From: Nostoc sp. ATCC 43529
GTDB taxonomy: Bacteria; Cyanobacteriota; Cyanobacteriia; Cyanobacteriales; Nostocaceae
Direction of reading: 5' to 3'
Length of the DNA stretch: 64,000 nt
Assembly (NCBI GenBank): GCA_003326205.1
Contig: LWTK01000020.1
Span: forward strand, 186,001 to 250,000
Made by a program: the position numbers and the translations under genes
In this document: piece by piece, positions 58,023 through 64,000 of the stretch
Layout: every line of letters starts with the position of its first letter
Numbering within the stretch: position 1 is the first letter of the stretch
The notes under the pieces: model-generated
What the model was told of the DNA's origin: nothing
The model's input: only the letters and a program-made list of their open reading frames with translations
Database searches by the model: none

Positions 58023-59567
58023 TCAGCTAGTTAAGGGTAACAGCACATAAAATGTACTGCCTTGCCCTAAAATACTCTGAACCCAGATTTTACCGTTATG
58101 TTGCTGCACAATATTCCGACAAATCGCAAGTCCTAAACCCGTTCCTCCCTTGTTGCGGGAATCAGATGCATCTACCTGCTGAAAACGCTCGAAGATAATT
58201 TGTAATTTATCTTCAGGAATTCCTCGTCCTTCATCTTGAATGGTAATCAAAACATAGTTGGCTGAAGAAGTAAGGGAATTCTGGCTTTCTTGAGACTCAA
58301 TGGTTTTAGATTCTGAGAGAATCGCATTAATCCACACGCGATCGCCTGGTTCTGAAAATTTGATAGCATTACTGAGTAGATTTGTCAATGTTTGTAGTAG
58401 GCGATCGCTATCTGCCCAAAGTTCAATTGTTAAAGGATTGACAATTAGTTGGACTTGTAATTTATCTGCCATTGCTTGCATTGCCTCCGTTGCCGTAATT
58501 AGCAATTCGGCAACATTGCATTTGGCCTTTCGCGTGAAGATTTTGCCCGATTTCATCCGTTCTAAATCGAGAATATCGTTCACCAAGCGCATCAGGCGTT
58601 CAGTATTAGTTGTGGCAATGCTGAGGACTTTTTGTCCTTGTGGGGTGAGAGTTCCTAGTTGTCCTGCACCTAACAAATCTAATGCTCCCATTGTGGAAGT
58701 TAGAGGTGTACGCAATTCATGACTGACCAAAGAGATAAACTCGTTTTCTAGACGTTTGCGTTCGGTGATGTCATTGGCAATTAATAAAGCACAGGGTACT
58801 CCGGCGAGGTCAATCAATTCGATAGATATTAGTATAGTTTTAACTTCGCCACATTTAGTAGAAAATTCAAATTCTTGATTGTAAAGTGAGCCAGTTTTAG
58901 GCAGAAGTTGGATTTTTTGGGCCAATGCTAGTGTATTTTTACCCAAATCAAGTTCAGTTGCGGTGTGTCCGATTACTTCCTCTAGAGAATAGCCGCTGAT
59001 CCTTAAGAAACTGGGATTAGTGTCAAGAAAACGAGCTTCGGAAACTGTAGCGATGGCGATTGGATTGGGACTAGAGCGAAAAACTATAGCAAACTTTTCT
59101 TCTGCTTTAGTGCGATCGTGGATTTCCTGCTGCAACTGCTGATTTTGGGCTTGGAGTTGTTGTTGCAATTGCCGAATCGTCAAATGATTTTCAATGCGTG
59201 CTAAAACCTCTTCTAGTTGAAAAGGCTTAGTGATGTAGTCTACTCCGCCAACTGCAAAAGCTTTTATTTTATCTAGAACATCACCTAAAGCACTGATAAA
59301 AATTACTGGGATATCGCGAGTGCGATCGTTTGCCTTCAAATTTTGACAGACTTCATAGCCATTCATTTCAGGCATATTCACATCCAACAAAATCAAGTCT
59401 GGAGGAACTGCATTTGCACCCCGCAAACCCGTAGAACCTTTAGTAACACTCCTTACTTTATATCCCTGCTCCGTCAGCATGGCAGATAGGAGGTTAAGGT
59501 TTTCTGGTGTGTCATCAATTACTAAAATGTCAGCTTTGGGGAATTTGAGCGACTGATTAAGCATCAC
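58023..59567 (-). CDS. Response regulator-PAS-histidine kinase
   Basis: ILVIDDTPENLNLLSAMLTEQGYKVRSV...; FISLVSHELRTPLTSTMGAL; GRGIPEDKLQIIFERFQQVDASDSRNKGGTGLGLAICRNIV. Confidence 0.94.
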   Translation of the reverse strand: MMLNQSLKFPKADILVIDDTPENLNLLSAMLTEQGYKVRSVTKGSTGLRGANAVPPDLILLDVNMPEMNGYEVCQNLKANDRTRDIPVIFISALGDVLDKIKAFAVGGVDYITKPFQLEEVLARIENHLTIRQLQQQLQAQNQQLQQEIHDRTKAEEKFAIVFRSSPNPIAIATVSEARFLDTNPSFLRISGYSLEEVIGHTATELDLGKNTLALAQKIQLLPKTGSLYNQEFEFSTKCGEVKTILISIELIDLAGVPCALLIANDITERKRLENEFISLVSHELRTPLTSTMGALDLLGAGQLGTLTPQGQKVLSIATTNTERLMRLVNDILDLERMKSGKIFTRKAKCNVAELLITATEAMQAMADKLQVQLIVNPLTIELWADSDRLLQTLTNLLSNAIKFSEPGDRVWINAILSESKTIESQESQNSLTSSANYVLITIQDEGRGIPEDKLQIIFERFQQVDASDSRNKGGTGLGLAICRNIVQQHNGKIWVQSILGQGSTFYVLLPLTS

Positions 59568-59769
59568 AATATCGACTTTCGCCAGAATAGGTTACTCATT
59601 ATTTCTAGAAATTTTGACGTTAGTTCAGTTTCTTAATAATCAGTTACAAAAAAAATATCAATTACCCAATTGTCTCCCCTAGTTCTACCCGATTCCTTAC
59701 TAATCTAATAAACATCAAAGCAAATTTGTAGCTTATATCTACTAAATTACACAACAAGGAATAGCTTAT

Positions 59770-60222
59770 ATGCAAACTTCAACCATGCGTAAACCAATTG
59801 TTCTGACACCAGGAGAAGGTAATCAATTTTCAGTTCTTGGCGCACAATTTACAACCAAAGCAACCGGCGAAGAAACAAATGGAACTTGGGCAGTTTATGA
59901 AATTACAGATACACAAGAAAATGGCCCGCCATTGCACACTCACCCTTGGGAAGAAGCATTTTATATTCTAGAAGGTGAAATAGATATTCAAATTGGTACA
60001 GAAACAATTTTTGCATCACCAGGCTGTTTCGTTAACATTCCTCACAATGCACCACACGCCTTCAAAGTTCGTTCTGCTACTACTAAATTTTTGGTTTTAA
60101 TTGCACCCAAGGGAGCGAAAAAGTTTTATGAAGAAATGGGTGAAGTAGCAGATAGTCCACTAGTAAATATGGAAAAAGTACAGCCTGTTTTCAACAAATA
60201 CGGATTGCAGTTTGCTGGATAA
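59770..60222 (+). CDS. Cupin domain protein
   Basis: [49 protein letters not shown]. Confidence 0.92.
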   Translation: MQTSTMRKPIVLTPGEGNQFSVLGAQFTTKATGEETNGTWAVYEITDTQENGPPLHTHPWEEAFYILEGEIDIQIGTETIFASPGCFVNIPHNAPHAFKVRSATTKFLVLIAPKGAKKFYEEMGEVADSPLVNMEKVQPVFNKYGLQFAG

Positions 60223-60336
60223 ATTGCAAACTACATCAAGTAAACACAAAATATACAGCAGAATTCTGAATTCTTGTTGATAAATGTATTGCTAAAAAGC
60301 CATATCTAATCACTAACAAATAAGCAACTTAATTCT

Positions 60337-60861
60337 ATGTCAAAAGCTACTCGTTTCTTTGCTGCTAGTGCCCTCGGCTTGAGTCTTGGTGCCAGTTTTA
60401 TTCTTTACCCAACCACCAGCCAAGCTCAAAATGATGGTGGAGTGCCTACCGAACTTCAAGGCGAATGGCGCTACGGTCGAATTTCAACCATCCAATACCA
60501 AGACAGCTACACAGGACGCCCAGCAGCCCCAAACGGTTCTAGCGATCAATTTGAACTTGCTTCTAACGGTAACTACCAGCGAAGAAGACTAATTCAAATC
60601 ACCACCTACAACTGCACGTCTAACTTATTCATAGAGGAAAAAGGCAAAGTCAAAGTTGAAGCTGGCCGTTTGATTTTTCAACCTAGCGATAGCACATCCC
60701 AAGGCCAAATCTGTAATAGTGGACGCACCTACTCCAGCCGCAATTCAGCAAAGCCTGAAACCTACCAATGGTCAATTCAAACCAATGACTACGGACAGCA
60801 AGTTCTAGTGCTTGAAACTACAGACGGTCAAGGTAAAGCTCATTACGGGCGACCTCAATAA
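60337..60861 (+). CDS. Hypothetical exported protein
   Basis: Signal peptide-like MSKATRFFAASALGLSLGASFILYPTTSQAQ. Confidence 0.72.
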   Translation: MSKATRFFAASALGLSLGASFILYPTTSQAQNDGGVPTELQGEWRYGRISTIQYQDSYTGRPAAPNGSSDQFELASNGNYQRRRLIQITTYNCTSNLFIEEKGKVKVEAGRLIFQPSDSTSQGQICNSGRTYSSRNSAKPETYQWSIQTNDYGQQVLVLETTDGQGKAHYGRPQ

Positions 60862-60967
60862 GAGGATCGCAAGCAGAGGGGAAAAAGTTTTTGCAAATTA
60901 TCTTTTGCTCCCCTAGTTTTCCCCGATTGTTTCCTAATCTACAAGATATCGAACTGAGATTATTCTT

Positions 60968-61453
60968 ATGATTCACCATATTTCCATTGCTGTTAGAAAC
61001 CCCAACCATGTTGCCCAAGTTCTTGCAGAAATTTTAAAAGCACAAGCTGTTCCTTTTCCTCCTAACCCAGGCAGTTACATGGTTATACCTTTTGATGAAC
61101 ACGGTACAGCCATTGAACTTTATCCTTTAGGTTCTCAAATAGAGCCTGGTGAAGGTGATGAGGAATGTGTATTTGTACATACTGCCATTAGTTCAAGATT
61201 TACAGATATTCATGCGGCTATTTCTGTACCAAGTAGCCAGGAAGAAATTGAACAAATTGGTCGCCGTGAAGGCTGGCGGGTAGTGCGTTGTAACCGCGAT
61301 TCTTTCTTTGATGTGATTGAATTTTGGGTAGAAAACAGATTAATGATTGAATTTCTCACATCGGAAATGGCGTCTGTGTATTTGAAATTTGCCACTGACA
61401 AAGAAAATTTGAAATATTTTTTAGCAGAACCAGCATTAGCAACAGTTGGATAA
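60968..61453 (+). CDS. VOC/glyoxalase-like family protein
   Basis: MIHHISIAVRNPNHVAQVLAEIL...GTAIELYPLGSQ. Confidence 0.7.
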   Translation: MIHHISIAVRNPNHVAQVLAEILKAQAVPFPPNPGSYMVIPFDEHGTAIELYPLGSQIEPGEGDEECVFVHTAISSRFTDIHAAISVPSSQEEIEQIGRREGWRVVRCNRDSFFDVIEFWVENRLMIEFLTSEMASVYLKFATDKENLKYFLAEPALATVG

Positions 61454-61510
61454 ATATCTATAGCTATTTTCTTTTATTTAGATCCCTAGCTTTTCAAGGA
61501 AGTCGGGGAT

Positions 61511-62257
61511 TTAGTTATGCAACTTGTCAAATACCCACACCAAAGCATCATCAATATTAGTAACGTAATTTCCTGGTGGTATAGCTGGACGATTCACCAT
61601 TACAACTTTCACCTCAAGTTCTCGCGCCGCAATGATTTTGGCGTAGGTTGCATCACCACCACTATTTTTACTGACTATGGTATCGATGTTGTGGTGAGTC
61701 AGGATTTCCCTTTCATTATTGAGGGTAAAGGGGCCGCGATCGCACAATAACATCCCCGGTGGTACTAAAGCATCAGGCGTAGGAGGGTCAATCATCCGCA
61801 TTAAAAACCAAATATCTTTGAGGTGAGCGAAAGCGGCGAGTTCTTGCCTACCAACTGTCAAAAATACTCGCTGCGCTTGGTTTTGCAAGACTGTTGCTGC
61901 GGCTGCAACGCTGTCAACTTCAATCCAGCGATCGCCACTGACCTTTTGCCAAGGCGGACGAATTAACATTAGATGGGGTACTCCGACTTTGGTTGCAGCA
62001 TCTACAGCATTCCAAGAAATCTGGGTAGCAAAAGGATGGGTTGCATCAATTAACAAGTCAATTTGCATTGCTTCCAGATAACTAACCAATCCAGCTACAC
62101 CACCGAAGCCTCCAACCCGCAAATCTCCCAAAGGAACTAATGGTTCGCGGGTGCGACCAGCTAGAGATGTGATTGCTTCTACCCCTTGGATAGTCGCCAG
62201 CCTAGCAGCTAATTCTGCTGCATCTCCCGTTCCACCCAAAATTAAAACACGCATCAT
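61511..62257 (-). CDS. cobK: Precorrin-6A/cobalt-precorrin-6A reductase
   Basis: MMRVLILGGTGDAAELAARLA...ATHPFATQISWNAVDAATKVGVPHLMLIRPPW...VFLTVGRQELAAF; ATG overlaps the upstream stop (ATGA). Listed ORF extends to 62314. Confidence 0.92.
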   Translation of the reverse strand: MMRVLILGGTGDAAELAARLATIQGVEAITSLAGRTREPLVPLGDLRVGGFGGVAGLVSYLEAMQIDLLIDATHPFATQISWNAVDAATKVGVPHLMLIRPPWQKVSGDRWIEVDSVAAAATVLQNQAQRVFLTVGRQELAAFAHLKDIWFLMRMIDPPTPDALVPPGMLLCDRGPFTLNNEREILTHHNIDTIVSKNSGGDATYAKIIAARELEVKVVMVNRPAIPPGNYVTNIDDALVWVFDKLHN

Positions 62258-62667
62258 ACAGGTGGAATTTTTGCCAAAATGCCATTTTTCAGTGCTTTTG
62301 GACGCTCTGACCAAGGCAGTAAACCATCTGGCTTGGCATAGTATTGGCTAGCACACTCTAGTACCGCAGATGCACTGCCATCAACAGCTAGATCGCCAAA
62401 TAAATAAGTTAATTTGCCTTTGGCAGCAAAGGCGACTACACAAGAACGATTGCAAGCACTCATGCATTCAACCTCTTGAATTGGGAATCGATCTCGCAAG
62501 TCCCAATCTTGCGCTAGGTGCTGAAGTTGCTGTAGTAGTTGTTCGCCGCCACTTCCAGGTAAACGTTTTCCATCTTGCCAAACGCTGGCACAGGTTTTGC
62601 AAACAAATAAAGTGTGGTCGGGAACATCTAAACAGTCAGTTGTGGAAATATTTGCAGTCGCAGTCAT
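62254..62667 (-). CDS. DUF1636 (2Fe-2S-like Cys-rich) metal-binding protein
   Basis: LFVCKTCASVWQDGKRLPGSGGEQLLQQL...VECMSACNRSCVVAF. Start at 62667 (MTATAN) preferred because the listed 62715 start falls inside the riboswitch. Confidence 0.88.
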   Translation of the reverse strand: MTATANISTTDCLDVPDHTLFVCKTCASVWQDGKRLPGSGGEQLLQQLQHLAQDWDLRDRFPIQEVECMSACNRSCVVAFAAKGKLTYLFGDLAVDGSASAVLECASQYYAKPDGLLPWSERPKALKNGILAKIPPV

Positions 62668-62704
62668 CTGTACCTCGCAGAAATATGGAACTGATAAATT
62701 TACT

Positions 62705-62872
62705 TCGGCGGGCATTCTGACTTACTCAATTTAGAATTTGCGATTACCCAGGCAAGCTAATCTCAAATCTTAAATCAGTTCACAGTTGCTCCCAAGCGCC
62801 GGATTTACACCGAACTTTCCCCCTTACCTCTGGTAGCTAACCCCCACCAGAATCGAATAGCCTTAACGATCA
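62705..62872 (-). ncRNA. Cobalamin riboswitch
   Basis: Minus strand: TCTGGTGGGGGTTAGCTACCAGAGGTAAGGGGGAAAGTTCGGTGTAAATCCGGCGCTTGGGAGCAACTGTGAACT...AAGTCAGAATGCCCGCCG; B12-box core and 3' element present, upstream of DUF1636-cobK. Confidence 0.92.
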
Positions 62873-62964
62873 TACACTAGGGTCTAATGTTACTGAAATC
62901 ATCTGGATTCTTTATCTTGCTTTTTGAGAAATATATGTGTTAATATTGATAATCGTGTGGCTAA

Positions 62965-63038
<74 letters not shown>

Positions 63039-63048
63039 TTTTTGTTGT

Positions 63049-63160
63049 TGTACAGTGACTAATTATTTGTCGTCGGTGACAGATTAATGTCCTCAGAGAC
63101 AAATTATTGTCATCAAGCAAATTAAATGGCTGTTAAAGTAGCGATGACAAATTATTGTCA
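63049..63160 (+). mobile_element. Tn7-like / type V-K CAST-like transposon end (probable left end)
   Basis: TGTACAGTGAC terminus at 63049; four TnsB-site-like repeats: tgactaattatttgtcgtc (63056-63074), tgacagattaatgtcctc (63077-63094), gagacaaattattgtcatc (63096-63114), tgacaaattattgtca (63145-63160); 10 bp downstream of tRNA-Val. Confidence 0.75.
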
Positions 63161-63209
63161 TTATCCTGAAGGGGCGTTGCATAATAGACGATGAATTGAG
63201 GTCATCTAC

Positions 63210-63300
63210 TGTGCAATGTCCATAGTGTGGGTCTACGGAAATTAGAAAGAATAGAAAGCAAAGAGGTAAACTGTGGGCACATGTGTACTAACTGCGATGT
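63210..63300 (+). pseudogene. IS1-family transposase (InsA zinc-finger region) remnant
   Basis: VQCP*CGSTEIRKNRKQRGK, then in another frame HMCTNC; stop and frameshift present. Confidence 0.75.
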
Positions 63301-63347
63301 GCGTTCCGCCCCGCTTGTCTACGAGACGCTACGCAAACGCTATCGAT
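63301..63347. repeat. Dispersed repeat (tctacgagacgctacgcaaacgctatcg)
   Basis: Same family as 1773-1847. Confidence 0.65.
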
Positions 63348-63558
63348 TCATCCCTCCATTCAGCAACGCCACCCAGCCTTCAGATGGACTGGCTTTTATC
63401 TCATACTGCTTAACCCGAACTCAGGTTAGTTAGGTTGTGGGGTGGGTGTTGCAATAGTAGCCATACTATGTCTATTCTCTGTATGGGGAAGTTCAAGAAA
63501 ATTTTGATCTCAACAAACTTGAGATTAGAAGTTCCCAGAGTTAGAAGGAGGTAGAGCG

Positions 63559-64000
63559 ATCGCTCACTACACTTTAAAAGCTACTAAGGATACGGTGCAT
63601 TTGGGTGGTTTCTCTCATCTGCTAAATCCAGCACTCACTATTGATTCCGGCGATACAGTTGATGTAGAAACTTATACTGGTTATTACGTTTATGAGAAAG
63701 CACCACCAGAGTTTCTCACACCAGAATTTCTCGACATCTGCCAAAATCTTTTACCAGAACGCAAAATTGCTGGAGGGCCGCATTTACTCACAGGGCCGAT
63801 TTACATACGGGATGCTCAACCAGGGGATGTTTTAGAAGTAAAATTAGAAGCGATCGCACCTCGTTTACCTGTAGGCTTTAATGCAATTCGTACAGGTTGG
63901 GGAGCTTTACCACATCAGTTTTCTCAACCCGCCTTAAGATTCATTCCTTTGGATTTAGCAAACAATATCGCTGAATTTCCACCCGGTACTGGAATTAAAA
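63559..64000 (+). CDS. Acetamidase/formamidase family protein (start codon anomalous; 3' end beyond window)
   Basis: AHYTLKATKDTVHLGGFSHLLNPALTIDSGDTVDVETYTGYYVYEKAPPEFL...GGPHLLTGPIYIRDAQPGDVLEVKLEAIAPRLPVGFNAIRTGWGALPHQF. Confidence 0.85.
   Translation, partial: MAHYTLKATKDTVHLGGFSHLLNPALTIDSGDTVDVETYTGYYVYEKAPPEFLTPEFLDICQNLLPERKIAGGPHLLTGPIYIRDAQPGDVLEVKLEAIAPRLPVGFNAIRTGWGALPHQFSQPALRFIPLDLANNIAEFPPGTGIK

Noticed and set aside
63227-63433. 68-aa ORF as a real gene
   Set aside because: Composite of an IS1 InsA remnant in a shifted frame and a dispersed repeat
63559-64000. Acetamidase gene as proven CAST cargo
   Set aside because: Its position inside a putative element is suggestive, but the other end is not visible, so cargo status cannot be claimed

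Overview
Chromosomal window from what looks like a filamentous, Nostoc-like cyanobacterium. The basis is many GCGATCGC (HIP1) octamers, heptamer tandem repeats, an acsF gene and typical cyanobacterial dispersed repeats. Gene content is mostly housekeeping and accessory: glycosyltransferases, two-component sensors, cobalamin genes (cobU fragment, cbiG-cobJ, DUF1636-cobK with a cobalamin riboswitch), hemF/acsF with a decayed hemN, transketolase/DeoR/ADH, murG, fni, sppA and two pentapeptide-repeat proteins. The most interesting loci are: (1) a Tn7-like/type V-K CAST-like transposon end (TGTACA terminus plus four TGACAaATTAttGTC repeats) 10 bp downstream of a tRNA-Val(GAC); (2) a two-gene nSTAND-WD40 + small protein pair in which the small protein's C-terminus and the STAND protein's N-terminus share a short motif (YAATS-TG-A-I), as expected for BELL/BASS amyloid-signalling NLR systems; (3) a tandem pair of paralogous NACHT proteins, one with 16 HEAT repeats and one ending exactly where those repeats would begin; (4) a head-to-tail array of MITE, internally deleted MITE and parental IS630-type element sharing TA boundaries, the IS itself carrying an A8 slip site, a nonsense codon and a 56-bp dispersed-repeat insertion; (5) an acetamidase gene whose expected ATG appears to be ATC inside a HIP1 site. 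No CRISPR array or rRNA was seen. Product names rest on motif recognition by eye; no database search was run.
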